Of a DNA stretch of 52,179 nucleotides, positions 9,557 to 19,870 are shown in pieces (within the stretch, counting starts at the first letter, position 1; the number at the start of each line of letters is the position of its first letter). A program made the position numbers and the translations under genes. Source of the stretch: Methylomonas sp. (lineage in GTDB: Bacteria > Pseudomonadota > Gammaproteobacteria > Methylococcales > Methylomonadaceae). Location: assembly GCA_002929135.1 (NCBI GenBank), contig PESC01000009.1, positions 1-52,179 on the forward strand, in the 5' to 3' direction. The notes below the pieces were generated by a model that was given only the letters and a program-made list of their open reading frames with translations, was not told where the DNA came from and ran no database searches.

Positions 9557-11014
9557 CTATTTTCTCCAGAAAGTAGGCGTAAAAAGCACCACCAGGGTAA
9601 ACACTTCGAGTCGGCCAAGCAGCATGGTGATGGAGCAGACCCAGGTTTGAAAATCGTTGAGACTGGCGTAGTTGGTGGCCGGCCCCAGTTGATTCAATCC
9701 CGGCCCGGCATTGTTGATGCAGGCGATGACGGCGCTCAGTGCCGAGATCGGATCCAGGCCAGTGAAAATCAGCGTGAAGGTCATAACCACGATGGAAATG
9801 AAGTACAGGAAAATGAAGGCCAGTACAGCAAAGATGATTTTGTTGGCGATGGGTGTGTTGCCGATACGGATGGGGTTGACGGCGCGCGGGTGCAAGATGC
9901 TGAACAATTCGCGATTGGCCTGTTTTACCAGCAACAAGGTGCGGAACATCTTGATGCCGCCGCCGGTAGAGCCGGTGCATACGGTGATGCAGCTCAGGTA
10001 GAGCATCCACCAGGGCACGAATGGTGGCCATTTGTCGAAATCGACGCTTGCAAAACCGCAGTCGGTCGCGATCGACACCAGATTGAAGCTCACATGGCGC
10101 AGACTGGTGAAAAAGTCGGGATAGGTGTCGAAGTGCCATAAGTAGCCAGCACACATCAAGATGCTGGCAGCTACCAGGCCCAGCATGGGCATGGTTTCCG
10201 GATCGACCAGGTAGGGTTTGAGGCTGCGTTGATGCAGCACCGTGTAATGGGTGGCGAAATTGATGGCGGCAACCAGCATGAATACAGTCAGCACCAGTTC
10301 GATTGCTGGTGAATCGTAATAACCGACGCTGGCATCGTGGGTTGAAAAACCGCCCAGTCCCATGGCGGCAAAACTGTGGCAGATTGCATCGAACCAGCCC
10401 ATGCCTGCCCATTTCAGGCCGATGATGCAAAGCACTGTAGTACCGGCGTACACCAGCCATAGCAGCCGGGCGGTTTCGGCTATGCGCGGTGTGAGTTTGC
10501 TGTCTTTGACTGGCCCTGCGATTTCCGCTTTGTAAAGTTGCATACCACCGACCCCCAGCAGCGGCAGAATCGCAACTGCAAGAACGATGATGCCCAGGCC
10601 GCCGATCCAGTTCAGTTCATGGCGCCACAGATTGAGCGATGGTGCCAGATTGTCGAGACCGCTCAATACCGTTGCACCGGTGGTGGTGAAGCCGGACATG
10701 GTTTCGAAAAAAGCATCGGTGAATGACAGGTTAGGTATGCCCCACATGAGGGGTAGTGTCGCCGCCGATGCCATCAGTACCCAGAAGAACGCGACCAGCA
10801 AATAGCCGTCGCGGGTTTTTACCTCGCCCCTGAAGCGCATCGTGCTGGCAGCCAGCAAACCGCCACCGCCAATATTGAACGCCATGCCATCGACAAAATA
10901 GGTTGTCATACCATCGTCGTAGATCAGTGACGTGAGTATGGGCAGGCAATAGGTCAATCCGAAGACCATCAGAATCAAGCCCAACACGAAAGCCAGTGTG
11001 CAGAAGCGCTGCAT
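9557..11014 (-). CDS. trkH: Trk system potassium uptake protein TrkH
   Basis: A 485-aa inner-membrane K+ transporter subunit of the Trk/Ktr/HKT superfamily, which works with cytoplasmic TrkA. The four filter loops with their conserved glycines are visible: TTTGATVLSG, FAAMGLGGFST, ATDCGFAS and NNAGPGLNQLG. The sequence HELNWIGGLGIIVLAVAILP after the first filter is typical of TrkH. Length is the usual one. trkA is not adjacent and not in the window. The upstream 397 bp contain a transposase remnant rather than an upstream operon gene, so trkH probably starts its own transcript. Confidence 0.95.
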   Translation of the reverse strand: MQRFCTLAFVLGLILMVFGLTYCLPILTSLIYDDGMTTYFVDGMAFNIGGGGLLAASTMRFRGEVKTRDGYLLVAFFWVLMASAATLPLMWGIPNLSFTDAFFETMSGFTTTGATVLSGLDNLAPSLNLWRHELNWIGGLGIIVLAVAILPLLGVGGMQLYKAEIAGPVKDSKLTPRIAETARLLWLVYAGTTVLCIIGLKWAGMGWFDAICHSFAAMGLGGFSTHDASVGYYDSPAIELVLTVFMLVAAINFATHYTVLHQRSLKPYLVDPETMPMLGLVAASILMCAGYLWHFDTYPDFFTSLRHVSFNLVSIATDCGFASVDFDKWPPFVPWWMLYLSCITVCTGSTGGGIKMFRTLLLVKQANRELFSILHPRAVNPIRIGNTPIANKIIFAVLAFIFLYFISIVVMTFTLIFTGLDPISALSAVIACINNAGPGLNQLGPATNYASLNDFQTWVCSITMLLGRLEVFTLVVLFTPTFWRK

Positions 11015-11411
11015 GGGTCACCCGATGAGGTTTGCCGGGAAGGTTGTTCGCCACCGCTGAAGTGGGCGGGCCGAATAAAAAGCCGTCGATTGTAGCAGAC
11101 AATACTGGTTGCTTATTGGGTCAACAAAGCTCGATCCAAGGCAAACGCAGCAAAGTGCGAATGCTCCATGAGGCTTTCCGGGAATAGAAGACCTGTTGCG
11201 GAAAAGCTCTTTTGGTCAGATTTCCCGCTCATTTTCGTTAAAGAGCGCAGCTATTCACCTGCACTGCCTACAGACAGGACGGCATGGTGGAGTGCTTAAA
11301 CGGGCGCATCAGCGAACTACTTCGACAAACTTGGCATGAGAGCTGGTTCCGCCCAATGCCCGCACAGGCAGGGGATGGTCGTGCCGCCGCCTTACATGAG
11401 CGCCACAACGA
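11015..11411. other. Intergenic region with transposase debris
   Basis: About 400 bp between fchA and trkH. Apart from the degenerate transposase fragment near 11254-11350 I see no gene. The trkH promoter should be in the part nearest 11014-11100 but could not be identified. Confidence 0.5.
11254..11350 (+). pseudogene. Degenerate transposase fragment (IS481-like)
   Basis: From 11278 the plus strand reads DGMVECLNGRISELLRQT, very close to the conserved NGMVERFNGRI segment of IS481-type DDE transposases. Just upstream, a different frame reads PALPTD, matching the usual lead-in to that segment, so a single-base indel separates the two halves. No full transposase, no catalytic core and no terminal repeats are present. 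It is the scar of a former insertion. The exact family is inferred from this short match. Confidence 0.55.
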
Positions 11412-12041
11412 TTACAGTTTTTGTTTGACGAGCTGGTAAATCGCGTCGACTTCGTCTTCGCTGCCGTTCAAAATGGCATTAAGGTTGGCGAGGCTGGCGT
11501 CGGCAAATGACCGATCTTTCAGCGCGGCGGCGTTGATCTGGACATTTAGTGCCGCACTCTTCAGACCTGCATGAGCCGCCATGGCTGCCACGCCGGCATC
11601 CGTGATGGCACCGAGGTTGCCTTTTTCTGCTGCGATGCGGCAAAGCGGGATGACTTCGGCACAGGCCTGGGCGCAGGCCAGCGGCACCAGGGTGGCTTCC
11701 CTCAGCACACTCTGGATTTGCGTGCTGCGCCAGGTTTTCTCATCGTCGGTGCTTTTGGGTAATCCGTAACACGCCATCAACCGATCGAACACGTCGACAT
11801 CGGCCTTAATCATGTCGGTCAGGGTCTGGCGTAGCGTTTCTGATACTTGCAACAGCGCACACATGTCGGCCTCGACTTCGGCATATTTAGCTTTGCCTAT
11901 GGTCAGGTTGCAGACCATGCTCACCAGCGCCGCCGCTTGCGCCCCCATGACGGCTGCCGCGCTGCCGCCACCGGGTGTCGCTTGCCTGCTGGCCAGTTCG
12001 TCGAGGAAGGTGTTTATTGATTTGTCTTTGATTTCAGTCAT
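11412..12041 (-). CDS. fchA: Cyclodeaminase/cyclohydrolase family protein (methenyl-H4F cyclohydrolase)
   Basis: A 209-aa, mostly helical cytoplasmic protein of the formiminotransferase-cyclodeaminase family, with the N-terminal glycine-rich motif ATPGGGSAAAVMGAQAAAL. Stand-alone members of this length in methylotrophs (Fch) interconvert methenyl- and formyl-tetrahydrofolate, linking one-carbon units to MtdA. It starts only 7 bp after the cysS stop on the same strand, so the two are almost certainly co-transcribed, with fchA downstream. The alternative role, formimino-H4F cyclodeaminase in histidine breakdown, is less likely because no hut gene is nearby. mtdA is not in the window. Confidence 0.75.
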   Translation of the reverse strand: MTEIKDKSINTFLDELASRQATPGGGSAAAVMGAQAAALVSMVCNLTIGKAKYAEVEADMCALLQVSETLRQTLTDMIKADVDVFDRLMACYGLPKSTDDEKTWRSTQIQSVLREATLVPLACAQACAEVIPLCRIAAEKGNLGAITDAGVAAMAAHAGLKSAALNVQINAAALKDRSFADASLANLNAILNGSEDEVDAIYQLVKQKL

Positions 12042-12048
12042 AAAGGGT

Positions 12049-13422
12049 TCAGTGCTCCCGACGCCAGGTCGTATTGCTACCGGCTACGTCTTCCAGAACG
12101 ATGCCTTGCGCGTTGAGCTGGTCGCGAATGGCATCGGCCTGTACCCAGTCCTTGGCCGCTTTTGCCGTTTTGCGGGCGGCGATCATCTGCTCTATGGTGG
12201 TTTCGGACAGGGCATCAGCCGCTGCACCGGTCTTCAAGAAGCGTTCCGGATCGTCTTGCAGCAAGCCCAGAATAGACGCCAGTTGTTTCAAGGTGGCGGC
12301 CAGAACGGCCTTGTCGTCGGTCTTGTTGAGTTCGCGCGCCAGTTCGAACAGTACGGCCAAGGCCACCGGCGTATTGAAATCATCGTCCATGGCCTGAACG
12401 AAGCGTTCTTTGTAGGCAGGGTCGATAGCGATATCGACAACTGCCACGCCGCGCAGTGCAGTGTAAAGTCGGGTCAGGGCGGCGGCGGCTTCATCCAGTT
12501 GTTCATCGGCATAATTCAGCGGGCTGCGGTAGTGGCTGGACAAGATGAAAAAGCGGACGATTTCTGGCCGGTATTGCTTCAGCACCTCGCGCACGGTGAA
12601 AAAATTGCCCAGCGATTTCGACATTTTTTCTTCATTGACCCGAACAAAACCGTTGTGCATCCAGTAATTGACGAAAGGCTCGCCCGTCGCACCCTCGGAT
12701 TGGGCGATTTCGTTTTCGTGATGGGGAAACTGCAAATCCATGCCGCCACCGTGGATGTCGAAATGCTGACCCAGACAGCAGGTCGACATTGCCGAGCATT
12801 CGATATGCCAGCCGGGCCTGCCATCACCCCAGGGCGATTGCCAGAAAGGCTCACCGGGTTTGCTCATTTTCCACAGCACGAAGTCGAGCGGGTCGCGTTT
12901 TGCCGTATCGACATCGACACGCTCGCCGACGCGTAAATCGTCGATATGCTTGCCGGACAAACGGCCATAACCGGCAAAGCGGCTCACTGCGTAAAACACG
13001 TCACCGTTGCCGCCGACATAGGCCAGGTCTTTGGCTATCAGTGTGGCAATCATGCGAATGATGTCGGCAATCGATTGGGTCGCCCTGGGTTCGATGTCGG
13101 GCGGCAACACCGACAAAGCCCGCTCGTCGTCGTGCATGGCGGCGATGAAGCGTTCGGTCAGATCGGTGAACGACTCACCGTTGTCGTTGGCGCGTTGAAT
13201 GATTTTGTCGTCGATGTCGGTGATGTTGCGGACGTAAGTCAGTTGATAACCCGCGTGGCGCAGGTAACGTGCAACGGTGTCGAACACCACCATGACGCGG
13301 GCGTGGCCGATGTGGCAATAGTCGTACACCGTCATGCCGCAGACATACATCCCGACCTTGCCGGGCTGTCTGGGTACAAATGTCTGCTTGCTTCGAGTCA
13401 GGGTATTGTAGATTTTCAACAT
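12049..13422 (-). CDS. cysS: Cysteinyl-tRNA synthetase
   Basis: A 457-aa class I aminoacyl-tRNA synthetase charging tRNA-Cys. The HIGH motif appears as CHIGHARVM near residue 37 and the KMSKS loop as [11 protein letters not shown] near 265. The zinc-binding cysteine/histidine set typical of CysRS can be seen ([13 protein letters not shown], then HIECSAMS and [11 protein letters not shown]). Length matches E. coli CysS (461). It is divergent from the ppiA-type gene, with about 115 bp between the starts, and forms an operon with fchA. Confidence 0.97.
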   Translation of the reverse strand: MLKIYNTLTRSKQTFVPRQPGKVGMYVCGMTVYDYCHIGHARVMVVFDTVARYLRHAGYQLTYVRNITDIDDKIIQRANDNGESFTDLTERFIAAMHDDERALSVLPPDIEPRATQSIADIIRMIATLIAKDLAYVGGNGDVFYAVSRFAGYGRLSGKHIDDLRVGERVDVDTAKRDPLDFVLWKMSKPGEPFWQSPWGDGRPGWHIECSAMSTCCLGQHFDIHGGGMDLQFPHHENEIAQSEGATGEPFVNYWMHNGFVRVNEEKMSKSLGNFFTVREVLKQYRPEIVRFFILSSHYRSPLNYADEQLDEAAAALTRLYTALRGVAVVDIAIDPAYKERFVQAMDDDFNTPVALAVLFELARELNKTDDKAVLAATLKQLASILGLLQDDPERFLKTGAAADALSETTIEQMIAARKTAKAAKDWVQADAIRDQLNAQGIVLEDVAGSNTTWRREH

Positions 13423-13536
13423 GGCTCAAGGGTTCGGTTAGCAAAATGCTGGCCAATCTATCAAGATTCCATCTTCTCTTTCAAGCTGAAAACACATAGA
13501 ATTCGCCGCTCGCAGCGATACCCCTATGGAGTCACC

Positions 13537-14118
13537 ATGCGTAACACTGTCATTAGCCTGATGCTTTTCTTGTTCACAACGCTTTCATTTGCAACGGAAA
13601 ACAAAATGTCCGACACCCAAACCAAGGTCAAGATGACCACTTCCCTCGGCGCCTTCGTCATTCAACTTGATCACGCCAAAGCGCCTGTTAGCGCTGCCAA
13701 CTTCGTCGATTACGTCAAAAGCGGCTTTTACGACGGCACGATTTTTCATCGCGTGATACCTGGCTTCATGGCACAAGGCGGCGGCTTCGATAGCGGTTTC
13801 AGCCAGAAAGCCACCAACGCGCAAATCAAGAACGAAGCCGACAACGGCCTGAAAAACCAGCGCGGCAGCATTGCCATGGCACGCACCAACGACCCGCATT
13901 CGGCCACCGCGCAGTTTTTCATCAATTACAAGGACAATGCCTTCCTCGATCACACCAGCCCAACACCCAGCGGCTGGGGTTATGCAGTGTTTGGTGATGT
14001 CACCGAAGGCATGGATGTGGTCGATGCCATGGCCAAACAGGCGACGGGCAACCGTGGCGGCCATCAGGATGTGCCTAAAACCGACATCGTGATCGAAAAA
14101 GCTGAAATCATCGAATGA
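13537..14118 (+). CDS. ppiA: Peptidyl-prolyl cis-trans isomerase, cyclophilin type (exported)
   Basis: A 193-aa protein. Residues 1-20 ([19 protein letters not shown]) form a signal peptide, and the rest is a complete bacterial cyclophilin: [53 protein letters not shown] and [17 protein letters not shown]. It should catalyse prolyl isomerisation in the periplasm, as PpiA does. The ATG at 13537 is chosen because GGAG lies 5 bases upstream and it gives a normal signal peptide; the open frame extends far upstream but overlaps cysS. A weak -10-like TAGAAT lies at 13497. lpxH follows after 50 bp, so the two may share a transcript. Confidence 0.92.
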   Translation: MRNTVISLMLFLFTTLSFATENKMSDTQTKVKMTTSLGAFVIQLDHAKAPVSAANFVDYVKSGFYDGTIFHRVIPGFMAQGGGFDSGFSQKATNAQIKNEADNGLKNQRGSIAMARTNDPHSATAQFFINYKDNAFLDHTSPTPSGWGYAVFGDVTEGMDVVDAMAKQATGNRGGHQDVPKTDIVIEKAEIIE

Positions 14119-14168
14119 CCTGAACGGCTGCCGAGTGTGAATACAGTCGGCAGCCAGGCTGATTCGGT

Positions 14169-14894
14169 TTGAAAAACCACATCCTCTTCATTTCGGATCT
14201 CCATATCGCGCTGGAGAAAACCGAAATCACCCAGCGCTTTCTGCGTTTCCTGACAAAGCGCGCCACCGGCTGCCAAGCGCTGTACATACTCGGCGACTTG
14301 TTCGATGCCTGGATAGGCGACGATGACGACACCCCACCCAGCAAGACAATCAAACAGGCGCTAAAGCAACTCACCGACAGCGGTGTGGCCGTGTATTTGC
14401 TGCAAGGCAACCGGGATTTTCTGCTGGGTCAGACTTTTAGCCGTCAAACCGGCGTCAAGCTGCTTGATGACTATGCGGTGATCGATTTGGGCGGCCAGCC
14501 GGTACTGCTGACTCATGGTGATCTTTTGTGCTCGGACGATGTGGCCTATCAGATGTTTCGCCTCAAATCGCACGATCCGGCATGGCAAAACAGCGTATTG
14601 TCCAAGCCACTGTGGCTGCGTTTATTGGCCGCCCGCTGGTACCGTTTGCGCAGTTATTTCCACAAGCGCAACAAAACACCGACAATCATGGACGTCAATC
14701 AGCAGACCGTCGAAGACGCCATGCGCAGGCATAATTGCCAAACTCTGATTCACGGCCACACCCACCGCCCGGCCCGCCACACGTTCGAATTGGACGGCAA
14801 ACCGGCGCAACGCTGGGTACTGGCCGATTGGAAAAAGCACGGCGCGGACATCCTGTGCTGGAATGGTCAGGCCTTCGAAACCGAAACATTTTGA
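14169..14894 (+). CDS. lpxH: UDP-2,3-diacylglucosamine diphosphatase
   Basis: LpxH cleaves UDP-2,3-diacylglucosamine to lipid X in lipid A synthesis, acting at the inner face of the inner membrane. The 241-aa length equals E. coli LpxH. All calcineurin-type metal motifs are present: ISDLH (Asp10, His12), LGDLFDAWIGDD, QGNRDF, THGDLLCSDD and HGHTHRP. The start is a TTG at 14169; no ATG lies between it and the essential ISDLH motif, so a TTG start is required. The ribosome-binding site is weak. Confidence 0.95.
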   Translation: MKNHILFISDLHIALEKTEITQRFLRFLTKRATGCQALYILGDLFDAWIGDDDDTPPSKTIKQALKQLTDSGVAVYLLQGNRDFLLGQTFSRQTGVKLLDDYAVIDLGGQPVLLTHGDLLCSDDVAYQMFRLKSHDPAWQNSVLSKPLWLRLLAARWYRLRSYFHKRNKTPTIMDVNQQTVEDAMRRHNCQTLIHGHTHRPARHTFELDGKPAQRWVLADWKKHGADILCWNGQAFETETF

Positions 14895-15100
14895 ACGATA
14901 AAACTTTCGTCCGCGCAAAAAAAAGCAGCGCGCATGATCGAACCCGCACTGCCCTATTGCCGAACTATTCAGCACTATCTCCGCCGCCACAGACTTAGGG
15001 TGCCAAAAAAAGTTCCGGGCCAGCCAAAAGGTTCGATTTTTATTCGGATTCCAGGCTGGTCACTTAAAATACGCCGCACTCTCAACCGACGGCAATCCTC
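14895..15100. other. Intergenic region lpxH-msrB
   Basis: About 200 bp with no convincing gene. No clear terminator or promoter hexamers could be assigned. Confidence 0.4.
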
Positions 15101-15496
15101 ATGAACGCATCCAACGATACCGAACAAGCCTGGCGGGACAAACTGACACCCGAGCAATTTCACGTTTGCCGCGAGAAAGGCACGGAACCGCCGTTCACCG
15201 GCAAATACACTGACTGCACAACCCCCGGCACTTACCATTGTGTGTGCTGCGGCCATGTTTTGTTCGAGTCCGACGCCAAATTCCACTCAGGATGCGGCTG
15301 GCCGAGTTTCTGGCAGCCATTGTCGGAAAACAGTCTGGATCAGCATCTGGACTTAAGCCATGGTATGCGTCGGGTCGAAGTTACCTGTCACCACTGCGGC
15401 GCCCATCTGGGTCATGTATTCCCTGATGGCCCGCAGCCGACCGGACTGCGCTACTGCATCAACTCGGTGGCGCTGGAACTCAAGGAAACCTCATGA
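15101..15496 (+). CDS. msrB: Peptide-methionine (R)-S-oxide reductase
   Basis: MsrB reduces the R form of methionine sulfoxide in oxidised proteins. The 131-aa protein has the two zinc-binding CxxC pairs (CVCC and CHHC), the conserved [10 protein letters not shown], and the catalytic cysteine in [10 protein letters not shown] near the C-terminus. Length matches E. coli MsrB (137). Its stop overlaps the start of apeB by 4 bases (ATGA), so the two are translationally coupled. Confidence 0.96.
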   Translation: MNASNDTEQAWRDKLTPEQFHVCREKGTEPPFTGKYTDCTTPGTYHCVCCGHVLFESDAKFHSGCGWPSFWQPLSENSLDQHLDLSHGMRRVEVTCHHCGAHLGHVFPDGPQPTGLRYCINSVALELKETS

Positions 15497-16824
15497 CGCT
15501 CCAAAACATGATGGCCCAGCACATGACACCCAGACAACAGGTACAGAGTTTACTCGACTTCATCGATGCCAGCCCCAGCCCATGGCATGTCGTCGAAACT
15601 TTGGCGCAACGGCTGAACGCCTGCGGTTTTCGGCGTCTGGCTGAAAATCAGGTCTGGTCGCTGGACGCGAGCGGCCGTTACTACGTCGTTCGCGACGACT
15701 CTTCCATCATCGCCTTCGCAACCGGCCAAAACCCATTGCCCAGCTCAGGCTTCAAAATCATAGCCGCCCATACCGACTCACCCGGGTTGCGCGTCAAACC
15801 CAATCCCTGTATGGCAAGCGACAACCTGCTGCGACTGGCAGTCGAGGTTTACGGTGGCCCCATTCTTGCCACCTTCAGCGACCGTGATCTGGGTCTGGCC
15901 GGGCGCATCGCTTACAAAGCAACCGATGGCAGTCTTGCAAGCCGCTTGCTACGTAGCGCCGAACCCTTGCTGCGCCTGCCCAACCTGGCGATACACATGA
16001 ACCGCAGCGTCAACGAAGACGGCCTCAAGTTCAACAAACAAACCGAACTGCCGTTGCTGTTCGCCGCCAGCGATTCTCTGGCAGACGGCGAGCGGTTTGC
16101 ATCATGGCTTCAGTCGGCCAGCGACTTGTCGCCCGAGCAGATTCTTGGCTGGGAACTCAGTGTCTACGATACCCAGAAAGGCGGTTTTTGGGGCGATGAC
16201 CAGGCGTTTTACGCCAACGGTCAAATCGACAATCTGGCCTCCTGCCATGCCGGTTTGAGCGCATTGCTGGCTGCAAGCGAACAGGAAACCACGACCAACA
16301 CTCTGGTTTGCGCGTTTTTCGATCATGAAGAAATCGGCAGCGAAAGCCTCAAAGGTGCCGCCGGCAGTTTTTTGCCCGATGTGCTCCAGCGCATCGCTGA
16401 CGGCATGGATTGCAAGAGTGGGGACTACACCCGGGCGCTGGCCAACAGTCTGATGATAAGCACCGACATGGCTCACGCCTATCAGCCCAATTTCCCGAAT
16501 GCCTATGAAAGCAATCACAAAATCATCGTCAATCAGGGACCGGTAGTCAAAATCAACCACAACCACCGCTATGCCTCAACCTGTTTGTCGGAAGCCTTGT
16601 TTGTCGATATTTGCCAGGAAATCGGCGTACCGTTGCAAAAATATGTCCACCGGGGTGATCTCGCTTGCGGCAGCACCCTAGGCCCGATTGCATCGGCCAG
16701 ACTGGGCATCAAAACCGTGGATGTGGGTAACCCGATGTGGGCCATGCATAGCGCCCGCGAAAGTGCGGGGGTGGACGATCACGCTTACATGATTCGTGCG
16801 CTCAGCCATTTTTTCGCACGTTGA
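15493..16824 (+). CDS. apeB: M18 family aminopeptidase
   Basis: A 443-aa dizinc aminopeptidase of the M18 (aspartyl aminopeptidase-like) family, removing N-terminal residues from peptides in the cytoplasm. Metal and catalytic residues are visible in [34 protein letters not shown] and [18 protein letters not shown]. The ATG at 15493 overlaps the msrB stop and has AAGGA 6-7 bases upstream; later ATGs at codons 6, 7 and 11 are also possible. It is slightly longer than typical ApeB (about 430), consistent with a few extra N-terminal residues. It converges with the DUF4124 gene. Confidence 0.93.
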   Translation: MTLQNMMAQHMTPRQQVQSLLDFIDASPSPWHVVETLAQRLNACGFRRLAENQVWSLDASGRYYVVRDDSSIIAFATGQNPLPSSGFKIIAAHTDSPGLRVKPNPCMASDNLLRLAVEVYGGPILATFSDRDLGLAGRIAYKATDGSLASRLLRSAEPLLRLPNLAIHMNRSVNEDGLKFNKQTELPLLFAASDSLADGERFASWLQSASDLSPEQILGWELSVYDTQKGGFWGDDQAFYANGQIDNLASCHAGLSALLAASEQETTTNTLVCAFFDHEEIGSESLKGAAGSFLPDVLQRIADGMDCKSGDYTRALANSLMISTDMAHAYQPNFPNAYESNHKIIVNQGPVVKINHNHRYASTCLSEALFVDICQEIGVPLQKYVHRGDLACGSTLGPIASARLGIKTVDVGNPMWAMHSARESAGVDDHAYMIRALSHFFAR

Positions 16825-16851
16825 CGAGGGGGCTGTCCGATTTGAACCCGC

Positions 16852-17316
16852 TCAGGGATTGGGTTCGGTACGAGGCGCGGGGCTTGCAGGCTGCCTCGGC
16901 ATGATGGGCGCAGAAAAAGTCACACCAGGCGCAATAAAGCCTCGTGTTGGCAAGGGCGCATCGCCACCCCAGGCTTGGCGTTGCTCCAGCGCATCGGCCT
17001 GGCGATGCTGTGCTTGCGCCGACCGGCGCGCCGCCTCCAGAGTGGCTGCCTGATACTGCTTCTGCAAGCGCTCATTTTCGGCCTGTGCCCGTTGTTCCTT
17101 ACGCGCCTGATATTCGGCCTGCACGTCTTGCAGCCTGGCCCTGGCTGCGGCTTCGCGCTCCGGGTCGGCTTTGATGTCAAGCTGCTTTTCGCGCTGAGAC
17201 GTCTGACACGGTCGGGATTGATACAGGGTTTTACCGTCACCCCCGATGCACTTGTACACTTCGGCAGAGGCCGACGCCGAAAGCATTACCGCCAACACCA
17301 CGATCCATCCCCGCAT
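16852..17316 (-). CDS. DUF4124 domain exported protein
   Basis: A protein of about 154 aa with an N-terminal signal peptide ending SASASA, followed by the DUF4124 signature AEVYKCIGGDGKTLYQSRPC. The middle is a charged Gln/Glu/Arg/Ala-rich helix (about residues 50-115), probably a coiled coil. The C-terminus is proline-rich. DUF4124 proteins are periplasmic or membrane-anchored and have no assigned reaction. The start at 17316 is preferred because it begins the signal peptide and has a GGTGGGG stretch upstream; a longer frame to 17382 would overlap the preceding gene. It follows the DUF2782 gene. Confidence 0.75.
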   Translation of the reverse strand: MRGWIVVLAVMLSASASAEVYKCIGGDGKTLYQSRPCQTSQREKQLDIKADPEREAAARARLQDVQAEYQARKEQRAQAENERLQKQYQAATLEAARRSAQAQHRQADALEQRQAWGGDAPLPTRGFIAPGVTFSAPIMPRQPASPAPRTEPNP

Positions 17317-17354
17317 GACACACCCCACCAAAATTGCTAAACGAAACGCCCCTG

Positions 17355-17696
17355 TTACCAATCCCATTCGAACAGCGTCCACACATTGATGTTGCTGTGC
17401 TTGTCGATGTCGGTCTTTTTGACATCCAGTTGGCCGTCGCCATGAGGGTCGAGCAAATAATACGCCGGGCCAATCGCTGGCTGAATCCGAACCATGTAGA
17501 TATGCCCGCCACGACGGTACTCGTGAATGATATCGTCGCCCCTGCGAATGATCGTGATGTCGGGTTCCATTTCCTCGCCCGACTGAACCGGCATCGGCAA
17601 TTCGGGCGGTTCGGGTACTGGCGCCGGTTCTTCGGCTTCAGCCATTGCCTTGACCGGCATCAGGATACAGGCGGCAACGATAGGTAATACGCGCAC
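17355..17696 (-). CDS. DUF2782 exported protein
   Basis: A small exported protein. After the signal sequence (ending ILMPVKAMA) come an acidic/proline linker and the DUF2782 core: ITIIRRGDDIIHEYRRGGHIYMVR, then PAYYLLDPHGDG and a C-terminal WTLFEWDW. Family members are about 100 aa and of unknown function. I place the start at a GTG (17696) because it gives a normal signal peptide and a 113-aa product. An ATG at 17792 would give 145 aa with an atypically long N-terminal extension. It lies 38 bp upstream of the DUF4124 gene on the same strand. Confidence 0.75.
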   Translation of the reverse strand: MRVLPIVAACILMPVKAMAEAEEPAPVPEPPELPMPVQSGEEMEPDITIIRRGDDIIHEYRRGGHIYMVRIQPAIGPAYYLLDPHGDGQLDVKKTDIDKHSNINVWTLFEWDW

Positions 17697-17874
17697 CCAG
17701 CGAAACCCGAATTGCCAACGCAAAGCCGATGGAGCAACCCTGGGCGATAATTTGCCGGAGCAGAGCGGAATGGCAGGTAATGACGGAGACATCTTGAATC
17801 ACCGGTTCGAATCGTATGGGCGTTGCATCATAAACCACTTTCCCAGGAGGCTGTCGGACAATAAAATTGGAGGC

Positions 17875-17895
17875 CTAAACACCTAAACACCTAAA
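17875..17895. repeat. CTAAACAC short tandem repeat
   Basis: The 8-base unit CTAAACAC occurs twice in tandem and is followed by a partial third unit (CTAAA). It is followed by a T-run. The sequence GAGGCTGTCGGACAA a few bases upstream resembles insertion-sequence ends and recurs inverted near 31930. Confidence 0.5.
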
Positions 17896-18044
17896 TTTTT
17901 GGAGTCCCCCTTATCTTATGGGCTGTTGAATCGGTATTCAAACTGATTTCCGAGACCACCTCCTCGGTAACCATGAAAACCGGACAACTCGCACTACAAC
18001 TACGGACAGTTTATTTGCTCTCTACACAAGAACAAGGCTTTTCC

Positions 18045-18073
18045 TTGACGAAACCCAGCAAAACCATTAGCTT
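18045..18073 (+). promoter_or_regulatory. Candidate ilvB promoter
   Basis: TTGACG (18045-18050) and TAGCTT (18068-18073) are separated by 17 bp, fitting a sigma-70 promoter with a good -35 and poor -10 box. It would give a transcript start about 50 bp before ilvB. Confidence 0.3.
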
Positions 18074-18132
18074 AGCGCTCCCCTTTTTGTAAAGGTGCTT
18101 TCTGCTTCGGTTGGGTTATTGAGGACATAAAA

Positions 18133-19869
18133 TTGGAACTTAGCGGCGGACATATACTTGTCCAGTGTCTTAAAGACGAAGGTGTCGAATTTGTTTTTGG
18201 CTATCCCGGTGGTGCAGTGCTGCACATCTACGATGCCATTTTTCATCAAGACGACGTAAAACACATTCTGGTACGTCACGAACAGGCGGCGGCACACGCT
18301 GCCGATGGTTATGCGCGCGCAACCGGCAAACCGGGTGTGGTGCTGGTAACCTCGGGGCCGGGTGCAACCAATGCCGTAACCGGCATCGCCACGGCCTACA
18401 TGGATTCGATTCCCATGGTGATTCTGTCGGGCCAGGTACCCTCGCCGGTCATTGGCAGCGATGCTTTCCAGGAAGTCGATACCGTCGGCATTACCCGTCC
18501 TTGCGTCAAACACAACTTCTTGGTCAAGGACGTTCACCAATTGGCCGAAACCATCAAAAAGGCGTTTTACATCGCCACCAGTGGGCGGCCAGGGCCGGTA
18601 TTGGTCGATATTCCCAAGGACATCACCGACCCTAACATCAAGGTCCCGTACAAATACCCGAAAAAAGTATCGCTGCGCTCTTACAACCCGGTGGTTCATG
18701 GTCACAAAGGCCAGATCAAGCGGGCAATCGAGGTATTGCTGAGTGCGCAGCGTCCGATCATCTACTCGGGCGGTGGCGTGGTTCTAGGTGAAGGCCACAA
18801 GGAACTGATCGAACTGACCCGGCTGCTCGGTTACCCGATCACCCAAACCCTGATGGGGCTGGGCGCCTATCCGGCACCCGATAAGCAAAACTTAGGCATG
18901 CTCGGCATGCATGGCACTTACGAAGCCAACATGGCGATGCACGAAAGCGATGTAATACTCGCCGTCGGCGCACGCTTCGATGACCGCGTCACCGGCAAAC
19001 TGGCCGAGTTCTGCCCCTATGCCAAGATCATCCACATCGATGTCGATCCGTCGTCGATATCAAAAACCGTGCGCGTCGATATTCCCATCGTCGGCGAAGT
19101 CAAATACGTACTGACGCAAATGATCGAATTGATCGAGGATGGCAAGGAAAAACCTTCCAAAACGGCACTGGCAAGCTGGTGGCAACTGATCGATAGCTGG
19201 CGAGCCGTCAACTGTCTGGACTACGATCGCACCAGCGGTTTCATCAAGCCGCAATTCGTCATCGAACAACTGTATGAGGCTACCCAGGGCAACGCCTTCG
19301 TGACATCGGATGTTGGCCAGCACCAGATGTACGCCGCGCAATACTATTCATTCGACAAACCGCGCCGCTGGATCAATTCCGGTGGCCTGGGCACGATGGG
19401 CTTTGGTCTGCCCGCCGCCATCGGCGTCAAACTGGCTCACCCCGATGCCGATGTCGCCTGCGTTACCGGCGAGGCCAGCATCCAGATGTGCATACAAGAG
19501 CTGTCGACCGCCCTGCAATACAACACCCCGGTCAAGATCATCAACCTCAACAACCGTTACATGGGCATGGTGCGGCAATGGCAGGAGTTTTCCTACCAAA
19601 GCCGGTACTCGCAATCGTACATGGACACGTTGCCAGAGTTCGTCAAGCTGGCGGAAGCCTACGGCCATGTCGGCATGCGCATCGAAAAACCGGAGGATGT
19701 GCGCCCAGCCCTGCAGGAAGCCTTTGCCCTGAAAGATCGCACCGTATTTCTCGACTTTATGACCGACCGAACCGAAAACGTCTACCCGATGATAGAAGCC
19801 GGCAAGGGCCATCACGACATGAAGCTGCGTGTTGCGCCCGGCACACCGATGGACAGGGAGTTATCCTGA
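18133..19869 (+). CDS. ilvB: Acetolactate synthase large subunit
   Basis: The catalytic subunit of acetohydroxyacid synthase, joining pyruvate to pyruvate or 2-ketobutyrate in the first common step of valine, leucine and isoleucine synthesis. 578 aa, usual length. The thiamine-diphosphate glutamate is Glu50 in [19 protein letters not shown]; the diphosphate-binding segment runs [16 protein letters not shown]...INLNN, in the GEAS form rather than the GDGS of E. coli. The start is TTG at 18133, with GAGG about 8 bases upstream; no ATG fits the family start [23 protein letters not shown]. ilvH begins one base after its stop. Confidence 0.96.
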   Translation: MELSGGHILVQCLKDEGVEFVFGYPGGAVLHIYDAIFHQDDVKHILVRHEQAAAHAADGYARATGKPGVVLVTSGPGATNAVTGIATAYMDSIPMVILSGQVPSPVIGSDAFQEVDTVGITRPCVKHNFLVKDVHQLAETIKKAFYIATSGRPGPVLVDIPKDITDPNIKVPYKYPKKVSLRSYNPVVHGHKGQIKRAIEVLLSAQRPIIYSGGGVVLGEGHKELIELTRLLGYPITQTLMGLGAYPAPDKQNLGMLGMHGTYEANMAMHESDVILAVGARFDDRVTGKLAEFCPYAKIIHIDVDPSSISKTVRVDIPIVGEVKYVLTQMIELIEDGKEKPSKTALASWWQLIDSWRAVNCLDYDRTSGFIKPQFVIEQLYEATQGNAFVTSDVGQHQMYAAQYYSFDKPRRWINSGGLGTMGFGLPAAIGVKLAHPDADVACVTGEASIQMCIQELSTALQYNTPVKIINLNNRYMGMVRQWQEFSYQSRYSQSYMDTLPEFVKLAEAYGHVGMRIEKPEDVRPALQEAFALKDRTVFLDFMTDRTENVYPMIEAGKGHHDMKLRVAPGTPMDRELS

Positions 19870-19870
19870 T

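Larger units (their letters stand above)
17793..18132. other. ilvB leader region
   Basis: About 340 bp. It holds a short tandem repeat (17875-17895) and a candidate promoter (18045-18073). I looked for a leader peptide rich in Leu, Val or Ile with an attenuator hairpin, as upstream of enterobacterial ilv operons, and did not find one. Confidence 0.4.

Noticed and set aside
17793-18132. Attenuator leader peptide before ilvB
   Set aside because: No short frame rich in Leu, Val or Ile with a terminator/antiterminator pair could be found.
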